The translations under genes were made by a program, and so were the position numbers. This document shows positions 20,773-31,244 of a stretch of DNA of 64,000 nt, piece after piece; within the stretch, counting starts at the first letter, position 1; each line of letters opens with the position of its first letter. A model generated the notes under the pieces. That model was not told where the DNA came from. It saw only the letters and a program-made list of their open reading frames with translations, and searched no databases. The stretch is from Bactericera cockerelli (Eukaryota > Arthropoda > Insecta > Hemiptera > Triozidae): the NCBI GenBank assembly GCA_024516035.1, contig CM044959.1, forward strand, positions 10,641,088 to 10,705,087, given 5' to 3'.

Positions 20773-21487
20773 GCTGGCCATACACGGACGTTCTTTCCTC
20801 TCGAAAATCGCGGAGTGTGGAAACGCCGAAGGAAAACGGGGAAGGAAAGAACGGGAAGGGAAAGTGTGGTGAACAAAATGCGAAAAATTTCTTCCCTTGG
20901 TAAATCGTGGCGCGTGGATACGGCAGAGGGTTCGGGAAGGGATTCGTGGTAGGAAAGAGCGGGAAGGGAAAACTGGGCCGAATTCTTGAAAAATTTTGAG
21001 ACGAAAGGATTTGGCAAATGATCGACTGGCGCGTTATCATTTGAGAGGAAAAAGCGTTAGTTAGTGGGGAAACCCCCTCATTTATCGTGGCGTTTATCCT
21101 GGAGCGTTGTCATGTTTGAAATTCGTACAGGATCGAAGGAAAATCGAGAGGATTTTCAGTCTGATGTTGGAGTTATTTCTTGCTGGAGTTGAGAGCGTAA
21201 GCTGCGGATAAAATGAGTATCCAAGGCCGAAAAAAGAAGGAATTCATACTGGCGTGCGCCCTCTTATGTCAAAGTACGGTAGTTTTGGGAAAGAAGACCC
21301 GGAAGAAGAGAGAAGTTTGGCAGAAAAAGTGGTTGGCTGACCGCGAAAAGAGCTGGATGCTCCCGGTATATTGAAATGAATTCGGTCATGAATTCTTTCG
21401 TTGTATGGCGAATGTCCGTCATAACGAAGTAGTATGACACAAGACACACAAGAAACACAAGATGATCGAAGCAACGTGAGCAACTAT

Positions 21488-21501
21488 CGAAGCAGTGAAC
21501 T
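21488..21501. repeat. Target-site duplication of S4 (left)
   Basis: CGAAGCAGTGAACT, repeated exactly at 21694-21707 on the other side of the SINE. Confidence 0.92.
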
Positions 21502-21693
21502 TTTTTTTTCTTTTTTTTTTTTAAAAAAAAAGGTAAGTGTGCTTTCGCATTACTTCTGGGCACTTTACCTTTACATCCATGCCATTCCGGAAACGGAACA
21601 TTTCGGTCAGAAATTTCCGCTCCGGCCGGGATTCGAACCCGCGACCTCCGGGTCAGTAACCAATGCTCTTAACCACTGAGCCACGGAGGTCGG
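21502..21693 (-). repeat. S4 tRNA-derived SINE with intact target duplication
   Basis: On the minus strand: ACCTCCGTGGCTCAGTGGTT (A box), CGGGTTCGAATCCCGGCCGG (B box), a 90-bp body including GGAAATTTCTGACCG, and an A-rich end (T and A runs at 21502-21531). The flanking 14-bp direct repeats are perfect, so this is one of the youngest insertions in the window. Confidence 0.92.
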
Positions 21694-21929
21694 CGAAGCA
21701 GTGAACTACTGTCGCGGGCTCGGGGTAAATCCCCTCTCATTTCCCCTCCAGCACGAACATCCACTAACACAGATGATTCTTAAAAAGATCATTCCACGAA
21801 TCGTGTGCAAAATAACTCCCCGTTTTTTCATGGCGCGTCTCAGCGCCCACTCACACACGTGATTTTCAAGATGAAATGATTACGAGCCATGATTTTCGAG
21901 AGGAAAGAACGTCCGTGTATGGCCAGCTA

Positions 21930-22028
21930 GAGGCTAAATTTATGCACTGGGTGGCATTCTAACCAACGGATCTCTACGCTACCTGGTTTAAGAGACTAGG
22001 GTCTTAACCACTTGACCAATCAAGGTAA
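21930..22028 (-). repeat. S3 SINE 5' part, split
   Basis: Reverse of the S3 head: TGCACTGGGTGGCATTCTAA, CCAACGGATC, then TCTTAACCACTTGACCA. Joins in order with 20655-20772 if the 37-bp-TIR element is removed. Confidence 0.85.
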
Positions 22029-22083
22029 CCCCTGTGAATCTACTGACCCTCCTCTATACAGTGAGGTATTGCCGAACATCGTT

Positions 22084-22160
22084 TCCTCAGTAGCTTGATC
22101 GATGAAACCCCCGTCATGATATGACCATGCAGTTGAAAGCGACGTTTAACCCAAATTAAA
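22084..22160 (+). repeat. S1 head fused to 5S-SINE tail
   Basis: CTCAGTAGCTTGATCGATGA (S1 head) runs directly into ACCCCCGTCATGATATGACC and the 5S-SINE tail GTTGAAAGCGACGTTTAACC with an A-rich end. Either a chimeric SINE or a junction of two truncated copies. Confidence 0.65.
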
Positions 22161-22275
22161 TAAAGTTAAAAAATAAATAATTTTTTTGGGTGATTCCATT
22201 ACTTTCCTTTCTATAGGATAAGGAAAGTAAAAAACACCTTACTTGATAAAAACAAAATAAATTAAATAAAATATA

Positions 22276-22336
22276 AAGGAATCCCATATCACTGATTCAT
22301 GCGAAACCAGGGTGAATCAGTGATATAGGATTCCTT
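22276..22336. repeat. Near-perfect 24-bp stem palindrome
   Basis: AAGGAATCCCATATCACTGA... is followed after a 13-base spacer by its inverse ending at 22336, with one mismatch. A partial copy of the same unit in the opposite orientation begins at 22392. Confidence 0.9.
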
Positions 22337-22593
22337 TTAATTTTTACTTAAAAATTATTAGCACACTTTAATAAATTTAAATAAAATAAAAAGGAATCCC
22401 ATATTAGTGATTCACCCAGGTTTCGCATTTCTCCTCGCCATAGTAAATCCACTGGATGCTACTACTTAGAACTAGGCAACTTTCTTCTTTTAATTTTTGT
22501 TGTTGAATAATTAGCAGAAATTATTCAATTTATTACACAACATATGTATGACTTCAGGTACTGAATTCCTAGATGTGTGCGCAAGGTGTTAGC

Positions 22594-22781
22594 CTGCCTT
22601 ATTTATACTGCCCGATTAAGACTACTAAAGTCCCATTATTCCAGCAGTAAGCCCAAGACATGTGGTAAAAATACCAAATGGGAGGATAACTTGTCATGTT
22701 CCGGTTGGGTTTCGAACCCACGACCTCTGGAAAGTCTGGATTCACAGATTGCCGCCTTTACCACTGAGCTACCGGGACATA
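22594..22781 (-). repeat. S2 SINE, minus strand
   Basis: Reverse of tail (ATTCCAGCAGTAAGCCCAAG), body and head (TACCACTGAGCTACCGGGAC); promoter boxes are recognisable. Confidence 0.85.
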
Positions 22782-22802
22782 AGGGGACTTTTCAGTCCTC
22801 GG

Positions 22803-22955
22803 GTCCAATTATGAAACAGGATTAGAATAAGAATCCTGTTTTGCCCTTAACACGCAGTCTAGTGGGAATTTCAACCAATCACAGCGCATTTATATCACCT
22901 TCTAGTTGGATAACAAATCCTGAATATTTAATCCTGTTTCATAATATGGCCCTTA
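22803..22955. mobile_element. M1 miniature inverted-repeat element
   Basis: Ends near GGGTCCAATTATGAAACAGG and the inverse CCTGTTTCATAATATGGCCC, about 150 bp apart. The interior shares GGGAATTTCAACCAATCACA with the copy at 29.82 kb. Non-coding, presumably moved by a transposase made elsewhere. Confidence 0.85.
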
Positions 22956-23126
22956 GTCTTAGTATATAATAATAATAATGCACCTTCTTTGTGTTATTAT
23001 GTCATCATGTTAGTGGGTAGCGCAGAATCATAGAACTTTACGACTTTAATATACAATATAAATTGTACTGTTTTTTGACTATGATTCCGCCACTGGTCGC
23101 TGCTTCACATCAAAGCAGCTACTCAT

Positions 23127-23258
23127 TGTTCCTCACGAGGTATGAGTGGACCCCGAACATCTAAGTACAGAGCAGAAAACTTCCTGCTCCGCTGGGGATC
23201 AAACCCAGGTCACCATGCGTGCAACGCGCTAACTAACTCTGCCATGGTGACTACTCCT
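23127..23258 (-). repeat. S7 tRNA-like SINE, minus strand
   Basis: On the minus strand: CATGGCAGAGTTAGTTAGCG and GACCTGGGTTTGATCCCCAG are placed like A and B boxes; body ATGTTCGGGGTCCACTC. Confidence 0.75.
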
Positions 23259-23263
23259 TAGTC

Positions 23264-23366
23264 TTAGGGCGGAATTAATAGACGTTCTTGTAATTGTGTA
23301 AGATAGGGAAAACCCACGCTTAGCAATGACTTGTGATATAGAATTTGTCTATTAATTTCGACCTTA
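23264..23366. mobile_element. M3 miniature inverted-repeat element
   Basis: TTAGGGCGGAATTAATAGAC at the left and the inverse GTCTATTAATTTCGACCTTA at the right; total about 103 bp. Related copies lie at 32.57 and 54.57 kb. Confidence 0.85.
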
Positions 23367-23432
23367 GTAAAGCGAGTTTGAGTAGTTGTGATATCACGAA
23401 AGTGATTGACACAAATATGATAACTTTTTAAC
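23367..23432 (+). repeat. S1 SINE tail fragment
   Basis: AAGCGAGTTTGAGTAGTTGT, the GATATCACGAAAGTGATT hairpin and ACACAAATATGATAAC; the head is missing. Confidence 0.85.
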
Positions 23433-23859
23433 TAACTAATACCGTTTTTCTTCTGATTGTTTACAGGTAAGTTCATCGCTGAGTTACATCTTCACTCGAC
23501 TGAAAGTTATCATCTCGGTTATTGACTTTACTTGAGGTGAGTGATACTTGAAAACACATGTGCTTCCCACGGTAGTTCTTCATTTGTTAGAGAAACAAAT
23601 AGCAGTAACATAAATTGTTTGTTTTAGTTCCGTGACAATGCTAAAACGCTCATAAAAATGCATGCACAAATTCAAAAAGACCTAACAATTACACATCTAC
23701 AACAACATTGGGGTATACAATGACACCATTGGGGTGTGAAAATGTGGAACATCCTCTCACATCCTAAACACCACAAAATTATATACATAAATACCACAAA
23801 TTTATATATCTGGAGAGCTGTTTCGAGCTTATTGGATCTCTTCAACATACGGTATAAGT

Positions 23860-23912
23860 GGTGCTTTATTTAGATTGTCAGCGCAAGACAGATAGTCCCA
23901 TTATTCCAACAG
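23860..23912 (+). mobile_element. S5 ultra-short element, partial
   Basis: GTGCTTTATTTAGATTGTC, AGCGCAAGACAGATAGTCCC and CCAACAGTTT; the right end merges into the following 68-bp tandem repeat. Confidence 0.55.
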
Positions 23913-24042
23913 TTTAGTCCGGAATGCCATCACTCATCAGAGTCATCAGCAACATCTCTTAAACAAAACAATAGCCAACAGTTTAGTCCGGAATGCCATC
24001 ACTCATCAGAGTCATCAGCAACCTCTCTTAAACAAAACAAAC
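23907..24042. repeat. 68-bp tandem duplication
   Basis: CCAACAGTTTAGTCCGGAAT starts at 23907 and again at 23975; the copies differ by about one substitution before the end. Confidence 0.9.
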
Positions 24043-24439
24043 CAGAATCAGCCAAAACGGAAGAGTGTTAAGTTATATATGAAAAAAATTCATTTCTGTG
24101 GAACCATTTGAGGCCTTATAAATGCGTCCCTGACATCAACCTGAGCATTTGATAAGTGTTGGAATCGCATGTATGTACATTCTCCATCGTACACATGTCA
24201 GGAGAGCTCGCAATTACGCGTACATTTGAACATTTTGCACACCATATTCAGTCTTACACTTCCCGGTTTTATCTCCCAACACTCACAATCGAAAGTAAAA
24301 TCTTGCCATCTGTGTATCACGTATCAAAGTCCTTTACGTGGAAAGTTGCAAATGAATGAATGGAATAAATCTTTTTGGAAGCAATATTTACTCATCAAAA
24401 GCTGTAGCAATTTGGAGGAAACTTGAAACATGGTAATTC

Positions 24440-24990
24440 TTTTAACTTAGAATGTTGAAGGAATCTTTCAAAAAAATATCTTTTTATTTATTTTATGATT
24501 TACAATTGACAAATATACAAAGCTCTTGTCCTAAACTATAAGTTATATTAGACAACCTTATTTGAAGTTGTAGTTATGTATATTAAATCTACTTAACAAA
24601 GCGTTCCTCTTACTTCGAAAATTTGAATAAACATTTTAATAAAATGATCCCATTACTTGGAAAGTTACAGAGAAATTAGATAAACATATAAACAAAGCGA
24701 CACTCCAAATTAGAAAGTTGTAGTCAAAATAATAAACCTTCAAATAAAAACTAAATTAAATCTTTTGACACAGCGATTCTTACAACTTTGAAGTACAGAA
24801 ATCAAAGGAATCTTTTGACAAAACGATCCTCTTACTTAGAAAGTTTACTCGAATATGAAGTTTTAGAACCTTTATATGAAGTTTTAGAAATTGAATCTTT
24901 AGACACAGCGATTCTTTCGACTTCGAAGTAGAGAATTCAAAGGAATCTTTTGGCCAAACGATACTCTTACTTAGAAAGTAGTAGACAAAT
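24440..24990. repeat. Degenerate repeats, about 130-bp period
   Basis: Blocks of the form TCTTTTGACACAGCGATTCT and CGATCCTCTTACTTAGAAAG recur at about 24597, 24765 and 24897 with strong divergence. No coding meaning seen. Confidence 0.6.
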
Positions 24991-26011
24991 TGAAAGCGAA
25001 AGTGACATTAATTTATCTGAACCCAACATAATCAAATTAAAGTCGTAAAATGCGCACATATAAATCCACCGTCCATCGATGATTATAACAACTAACAACA
25101 CAGATTAATGAGCGAAGCAATAAACCTGGTGCTAATCAAAGTATCACAGATTGTTTGTTAGCTATAAATCTTAAAATTAACTCTTCCACCTTCTCTTTAG
25201 ATGCCTATTAAGACAACTTTAGTAAAGATAAAACGCACAAAATTCCTCCTAGAATTATTGAGAGTTCGAAAGTTAATTGGGGTTTAATTTGTCAACTCGG
25301 AGATATTTGCAAGACAACATTGAATTTTCAAAAAGGTACCAAATTTTAAGAAATATTTTTAAAATTTATTTTCCGTTTTAAGTGCTTAACTGCAACACAC
25401 TACACATACACCATACACTACACACTGGACACGGAAGGAGCCCAGAAGAATAGTACTGGGCGTCCAAAGGGTTCACCCATATCAATGTCCACCCTTCCAC
25501 CACCATGACATCACACATAATTATAATAAAGTTATTGAAGAAATAAAAAAATAGTTCGCTCAAAACTATAACCACTAGTTTGATCTTAACTATAACCACT
25601 AGTTTGACACTCGTCGTCCACGCGAAGGTGGTACGTTATGAAAATATCCGCGATTTCCATCATTACAGCTTTTGTTTCAAGGCCATCTATAGTGGGCAAT
25701 GGGCATAGTAACAACCTGTTTTGAAAGAAATTGGTAATTGCTATCTGGTAATAGAATGGCCCTAGGACATCAGTCCAGAGCACCATGTATGTAGAACATG
25801 TCATAACATGAGGTGGATATGGCTGATTGTTTCAAGTCTCTTTATCACGGGTATTCAACATGAGTTGTAAATGGGCATGGCCATTTAAAAATTCCAATGG
25901 AAAATTCTAGCAAAGGGTTCAGTCAAAACTTAACCCAAAATGTACCAACCAAAAGAACTTTAAACAAAAAAAAAGATTAAGTTTTTCACATTTTTTTTAA
26001 ACATGAGTTTT
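24991..26011. other. No gene recognised
   Basis: Contains a short exact duplication of ACTATAACCACTAGTTTGA near 25564 and 25590, and a 72-codon minus frame (25586-25804) with no recognisable domain. Confidence 0.45.
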
Positions 26012-26285
26012 CACAGCCTTTTTTATTTATTTGCCATGAAACAGGAGCTACTGTAGACGCTTGCGGTCTGTGTTGTAGATTGCCCATCTCGTAGTATACC
26101 TCCCCTTTGACGGGCGAGAAGTGACACAGTGCTTTCCATTTAGGTGCTGGGTCAACACGAGCGCACCGGAAGGTATCTCTTATAAATTATAAATAAATGT
26201 AACCAGAAGTTATCCCTTCGAATACAATTTTTTTCTCGGCTCGGGGTATCAAACCCAGGACCTTCCGCATGGCAATCGGACAACG
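26012..26285 (-). repeat. S6 tRNA-like SINE, minus strand
   Basis: Collinear with 10585-10870 (CACAGCCTTTTTTATTT, TAGGTGCTGGGTCAACAC, CAGGACCTTCCGCATGGCAA) with a short duplicated TATAAAT patch in the body. Confidence 0.8.
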
Positions 26286-26432
26286 ACTTTCCAAGGTGAC
26301 AAATATGACACCAACTATGTTTTCCGTATAAAAAGCGCCGTCGCCTTCGTTTCTGGTAAGCGTTCTACCCTTTCAACAGTCTTCTAGATCAGTCAACTTG
26401 TTCTTGTACTCAAATAAATAAAGAGGTGCTTT

Positions 26433-26500
26433 GTTAAACTGTTGGCATAATGGGACTACCTGTCTTGCGCTGACAGTCTAAATAAAGCACTACTTATACT
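26433..26500 (-). mobile_element. S5 ultra-short palindromic element, complete
   Basis: GGTGCTTTGTTAAACTGTTG at the left and the near-inverse GACAGTCTAAATAAAGCACT at the right, about 68 bp in all. This copy shows that S5 is a complete inverted-repeat unit. Confidence 0.65.
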
Positions 26501-26532
26501 TATACTTGTTGTTTAATGACTCTTTATAACAG

Positions 26533-26674
26533 ACCTCAGGAGCGTGATCGATAAGGTGGTGGACTTGTAACCTGGAGGTCGGTGGTTCAAGTCCCAGGTT
26601 CAGCGAAGCGAGTTTGAGAAGTTGCGGTATCACGAAAGTGATTAGCACAAATATGATAACTTTTTAATAACACT
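26533..26674 (+). repeat. S1 SINE
   Basis: Complete order of head, B box (GGTTCAAGTCCCAGG), body, hairpin (GTATCACGAAAGTGATT) and tail. Confidence 0.9.
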
Positions 26675-26954
26675 TTATAGCCGATCATTTTCAACACTTA
26701 CTTTCTTTAGATCAGTCGACCTTTTGTTTTTGTTGCTGTTGTTGTAATGACACGTTATAGCCGATCATTTTCAACCCTTTGATCTACATCAGTCGACTTG
26801 CTGTTGTTTAATGACTCTTTACAGCCGATCGTTTTCTCTTCATTTGCATGTTTGTTAGGTCAAGTGACTGTCAAACATCGAGAAAATTCGCCACGCTAAC
26901 AAGTAATTGATTCACATGGAAGAAAACTAGTATGTGAGAGAGATAGAAAGATTG

Positions 26955-26968
26955 AAGGGGGGGGGGGG
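26955..26968. repeat. G-run
   Basis: A run of about 12 G; likely length-variable. Confidence 0.7.
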
Positions 26969-27152
26969 TCTAGTATGAAATATCAGGGTGGCCTTCCCCC
27001 GCTATCTATGTATGTATAATTGTATATCTATGTATAATTGTATATCTATATTATCAAGACCGTATTAGTGCGGACCGGACAAGGTAAGTCTTGTACAGGG
27101 TGGATAAGAAATAGGAGTGCACAACGAGGACTAGAGCTAGCTATAACAATAA

Positions 27153-27522
27153 TATCGTCTTATTCATACTGCCCGATTAGGACTAATGAGTCCCATAATT
27201 TCAGCAGTAAGTCCAAGACGTATTTTCTATATGCTAATCAGCCAGCAATTATTTTCCCAAGTTCACTTACTGTTTGAACTTTTCGAGTTTTCCAATACAG
27301 TTTTTCATATTCTTTTTTTTTTCTCTTACAACAACCAAGTTTCAGCTTATTTTCCATCTAGGATCTAACCCGTCTGGGCGCCCTCTGCGGTGACATCTTT
27401 TACGTGGTATTATGTGGTCAAAATCGGAAGTGGGAGAATAACGTTTCATGTCCCGGTTGAGTTTCGAACCCGGGACCACTGGATTACAGGTCTGACGCCT
27501 TGACCACTGAGCTACCGGGACA
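27153..27522 (-). repeat. S2 SINE, minus strand, interrupted
   Basis: Tail at 27160-27220 (CAGCAGTAAGTCCAAGACGT) and head at 27400-27522 (TTTCGAACCCGGGACCACTG, CACTGAGCTACCGGGACA) are separated by about 170 bp of foreign, pyrimidine-rich sequence. Confidence 0.75.
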
Positions 27523-28013
27523 GACAAACAACTGATATAGACGATTTTGAGACTCCGTTGAGACCACTTTGGTTTATTTGAACGAAATAATCAATCCAGA
27601 GTGCAATGTGTGACGATTGAATTGAAATCATACACGTAATGCAATAGTTTTATTGCGTGTGTAATTCTGTATGCATAAAAAAATAAATTAAAAATAAATT
27701 GGGTATTAAGAGAGAGAGTGCTTTCTGGAATGAGGGTCTGGTATATTCTGTATATGTTCGGAAAATATCTCTCTTTCAGAACCAAATAATTTTTCATGTC
27801 TCACAAACCACCCTGTATAAATAAAGCTGGTAGACAATCACCTATTACTACTGGGGATAATACGATTCCAATGGAGATGGTAATGGTGCTGTTAGGCTGT
27901 GGTAATGAACATTTTCTCAGCGCACTCGCAACTTCTGTATGGAAACTGTACTCAGCTTATAGATATAGACAAATGAAATGTATAATCATTTAAATAAAGA
28001 TAGTTATATTTTA

Positions 28014-28216
28014 CAGGGTGTATCATAACACCTTATGATATTCCAGGTACAATATTTGCTCCGGGCCCTAACAATTGTATCGTTAGACAAATTACAAGTC
28101 AGTTTACAAATAGAGATATTTAAACAGGTGAAAGTGAACATTGGCAAAAACTAAAGGCGAAATCTAAGGGTCGGCTTAAATTTACTAATCCTGTTTCATT
28201 ATACGGCTTCCAGTCT
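28014..28216. other. CAGGGTG terminus and M1 fragment
   Basis: ACAGGGTGTATCATAACACC at 28014 resembles a Tc1-type end, and ACCACCCTGTATAAAT at 27808 is an opposite end 200 bp away, but the two point outward, so they are not one element. CTAATCCTGTTTCATTATAC near 28180 is one end of M1. Confidence 0.4.
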
Positions 28217-29224
28217 TAAGAGCAATCTTCAGTCTCATTATTGGAGGAAAAATAGAGTATTGTATTGTATTGTGACTTGAACCATCGCCTTATCATTTGG
28301 TCAATTATTTCACATATGGATTTATTTAATATGACTGTGTCGCACGACGGTCGTCTTGCTGTCAATTCCTGAGATCCAACTCGTACCTGGGTTCAAAGCC
28401 ATACCACTGAAACTGGTTCACAAGACCCCGAAGAGAATGGCTCAATAACTAACTCTATGATGCAAGTAAATCACAAAACAAAAGGTTCGGTCACATCTCC
28501 AACATTACAACAGAACAATAAATCGTCATCGATAACAAATCAAGACTAATTATTTCTCGTAAAAAAAGTTCTCAACAAATTACCGATGAGTTATGGAAAG
28601 TTCACTGAAGACAGTCTATTGATGGATGGTCCGATGCTCCAAATTAGGACCATATTCCGTCTGCAGGTACGTTACGTAAAGTTGAACATCTTCAACCAAA
28701 CCCAAATCTCCACGGTGACATCAGTACCGGTCTGTGCTCAATATGACCATATTAAACAAATGACCAGGTACTTGGTACACATTTTGCTGAAATTCGAGCC
28801 ACTTCTTGCTCAATATCTCGTCAACAGGTCATCATTGAGTGACGTAGGTGGATTCAACTTTTTAGTTGGAGTGGAATGGTGTGACCTAATTTTGATTGTG
28901 CATAAGCGCGCGCGTGTGTGTTTGTCTGTGTGTATGTCTGCCCGATTTTTAAGAGGGAAAGGATAATAATTGAAACTGTGGACAACTGGACACAAGAGTT
29001 TAGCCGAAACTATAATTATTATAATAGCCACACATATCAGTCTGAGCCAAAGGATATTTCAAAATGAGATTCACGAGACTTAAACAGTCTCTTAATTTCA
29101 CTCAAATCAACTCTAATTTCATACAAAGACTGATATTTAATTTTGAAGCTAAATTAACTTCTTTACACGCACAAAACCAGGGGGAGAAAGAGGACAAACT
29201 ATAAGTCCGGGGATTAGAATCGGA
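28217..29224. other. No gene recognised
   Basis: A 126-codon plus frame at 28586-28966 passes through a GT-rich patch (28905-28950) and shows no domain; I do not accept it as a gene. Confidence 0.45.
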
Positions 29225-29225
29225 A

Positions 29226-29600
29226 CTAATCTATGCCGGAACTGTCAGAGAAACAGTTTAACAAATGCTTTGGGACACGAACCACTGACCTCTAGGTTAC
29301 GAATCGACTGCTTCACGTTCCGGCTACTTTCAGGGGAAGAAAAAGAAACACGACTTAGCACAAGTCGGGCCTGTCGATCCGAGCCTATCTATGCCAAAAG
29401 TGTCAGAGAGCAGTTCAACAAATGCTTTGGGACACGAACCACCGACCTCCAGGTAACGAGTCGTCAGTGGACTAATACCTAACGATTCAGCTACCTTCAG
29501 GGGAAGACAAAAGAACACGACTCAGCATGAGTCAGGCCTGCCATTCCGACCCAATCTATACCAGATCTGTCAGAGAGGCAGTTTACCAAACCAAAACAAA
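29226..29600 (-). repeat. Tandem tRNA-like SINE pieces
   Basis: TGTCAGAGA(G/A) starts at 29243, 29401 and 29569, with AAATGCTTTGGGACACGAAC after the first two. On the minus strand the GGTGGTTCGTGTCCCAAAGC block is B-box-like. Unit length is 158 then 168 bp. Confidence 0.65.
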
Positions 29601-29817
29601 CAGAAACACCATAGAGTACACTGCTCTGCCTCTGATGTGTGTATTTGTCAAATTACGCAACGAGTATCACATCAAACCCAGACCTCTTCGGAGAAGCAAG
29701 ACTATTCCAACTCGAAGGAAAAGTTCTTACTACTGGAATAATGCTCTACTTTATTCGCTCTTAATCTCATATACAGGATCGAGATTGTGGATTGAATATT
29801 ATGCTCCCTAAGGAATT

Positions 29818-29980
29818 AATTATGAAACAGAATTAGATTAACTAATGCAACACTATCCCTTAACACGACCTCTTGTGGGAATTTCAACCAATCACAGCGC
29901 ATTTATATCAGCTGTTGAGCGATGGTGGCATGGATTAACCAATCCTATTTAATCCTGTTTCACAATTCGGCCCTAAATTT
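29818..29980. mobile_element. M1 miniature inverted-repeat element
   Basis: ATTATGAAACAGAATTAGAT at the left and TAATCCTGTTTCACAATTCG at the right, with the M1 interior GGGAATTTCAACCAATCACA. Confidence 0.85.
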
Positions 29981-30309
29981 TAAATGGGGCAATTTAACAA
30001 CTTACGCGAATTTGACAGTCAGATCCTGACGGTAAATCCCACTAGAACATTCTCTGACAAAAGTTTGGTATTCCGTGACTGAAGAGGATCATGAACCCCT
30101 AGTCTATTATGTACAGAACGAGTACTTGACTTCAATACACCGTGAGAATTGCCAGATTTGACATAATGTATGCCAAAGTAGATCTATGCCATGTATTCGC
30201 CACGCAGGTACAAGTGTGTGACATGTACCGTCACACGGATGTCACACGACTCATGAGAAGTTCTGGTCGCGTTTGATATCCGACGTCAATGTTACTTATC
30301 TTTGGTGTG

Positions 30310-30524
30310 ACAATTTTCTGTCTTCTTCTTCTTTTACTTCGCCTTTTCCCAAACCTTTTCCTAGGGTTGGCATTTGTCCCATGAAGCCCTTCTTCCTATT
30401 AGGTGCGTCGTGTTTTTCCAGTTTTTATCTCTTAGGTCTTAGTAGATAAGAAAACTCTGATCTAGGCAAGAATTTTCTCAACTTTGTCTCTCCATCGCAA
30501 CTTTGGTCTCCCTCTTCCTTTACA
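30310..30524 (-). mobile_element. RTE-type LINE 3' end with coding remnant
   Basis: Minus-strand codons at 30524-30462 read KGRGRPKLRWRDKVEKILA then stop, the basic 'GRP.LRWRD' block near the C terminus of RTE-like reverse transcriptases. The 3' region follows, with GGTTTGGGAAAAGGCGAAG and a GAAGAAG tail near 30316. Only the end survives, as expected from 5' truncation. Confidence 0.7.
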
Positions 30525-30769
30525 GAACTGCGACACTTTTTTGTATCATGCTTTTATAACAACAACAAACAAAAAAAACAAGGGAAAAAAAGGTTTGACC
30601 TTGGTGTAATAAATTGGACTTGAATAAAAAAATCAACTCAACCTAGTAAAATAAATGATAAAAGTTGCAAGATCAGAACTCCAAGTTTGGTTCCTCAGTC
30701 CTTTCGATTGTGAGAGATCCTGTTTGGTCCCACCTTGGAAACATTTCTGTACTACCTTTTCATTAAAGG

Positions 30770-30958
30770 TTGCAAGTTGTAACCCTGAAACCATGATAAC
30801 GTTAGGCAAAGGAAGGATATCCTACTTCCATGCTGTCGCAGAAGCGAAAATTGTGTGGAAAATTCAAAATTCCATCGGGATTTGAACCTTCGGCCCGAGA
30901 GACAAAACGGTTCAAGTCTTAATAATTGCCTCATTACTGACTGCGTTGTCATCTCGAG
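30770..30958 (-). repeat. S8 tRNA-like SINE, minus strand
   Basis: On the minus strand a B-box-like GAAGGTTCAAATCCCGATGG is preceded by a degraded A-box region and followed by a body ending near ACAACTTGCAACC. I see one copy in the window. Confidence 0.5.
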
Positions 30959-30967
30959 TCAACGCAA

Positions 30968-31144
30968 TCAGTAATGAGAACACCAGAACCGACTCAGCCT
31001 CCACATTTGATAGTCTTTCCATTCATTTTTGTTGCACCCCAAAGTTTCCATGTCCCTTTTAACAGAATCCAATAACCTGAGTCTTGGCCTTCCTCGCAGG
31101 CTTTTTCGCATCATATTTCCTGAGAGGGTGTCTTTGGCTATGTT
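30968..31144 (-). pseudogene. RTE-type LINE reverse transcriptase C-terminal remnant
   Basis: 58 codons and a stop with no internal break. LRGRPRLRLLDSVKRD (residues 16-31) is followed by METLG and EWKDYQMWRLSRFW. This is the usual basic linker and tryptophan-containing end of RTE-like polymerases. It differs from the remnant at 30.46 kb, so two separate insertions are present. Upstream the frame is lost within AT-rich sequence, so no catalytic motifs remain. Confidence 0.7.
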
Positions 31145-31244
31145 GTAAAAAATTCCCTATCCTTGTCTAATAAACAAGAGTGACATGGTTCAAAATACAA
31201 GAAGAACCACAGCCACGAATGCATATATAATTATTCTATGTATA

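Larger units (their letters stand above)
20773..21927. mobile_element. DNA element with perfect 37-bp terminal inverted repeats
   Basis: The ends GCTGGCCATACACGGACGTT at 20773 and its exact inverse ending 21927 extend to 37 matching bases. TA flanks both ends (20771-20772 and 21928-21929). The interior has G-rich imperfect inner repeats of the GGGAAGGGA type and no transposase-like frame. It lies inside an S3 SINE and contains an S4 SINE. The superfamily is unknown; the TA target suggests mariner/Tc1-like mobilisation but the termini differ from the 19-kb element. Confidence 0.9.

Noticed and set aside
25586..25804. 72-codon minus-strand frame starting MTCSTYMVLWTDVLG
   Set aside because: Has an ATG and fair composition, but no domain, no splice signals and no second copy; not enough to call.
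27808..28025. Pair of CAGGGTG-type termini as one transposon
   Set aside because: The two ends point away from each other, so they would belong to different elements whose other ends I could not find.
28586..28966. 126-codon plus-strand frame
   Set aside because: Runs into a GT-rich simple stretch; no domain, no splice or start support.
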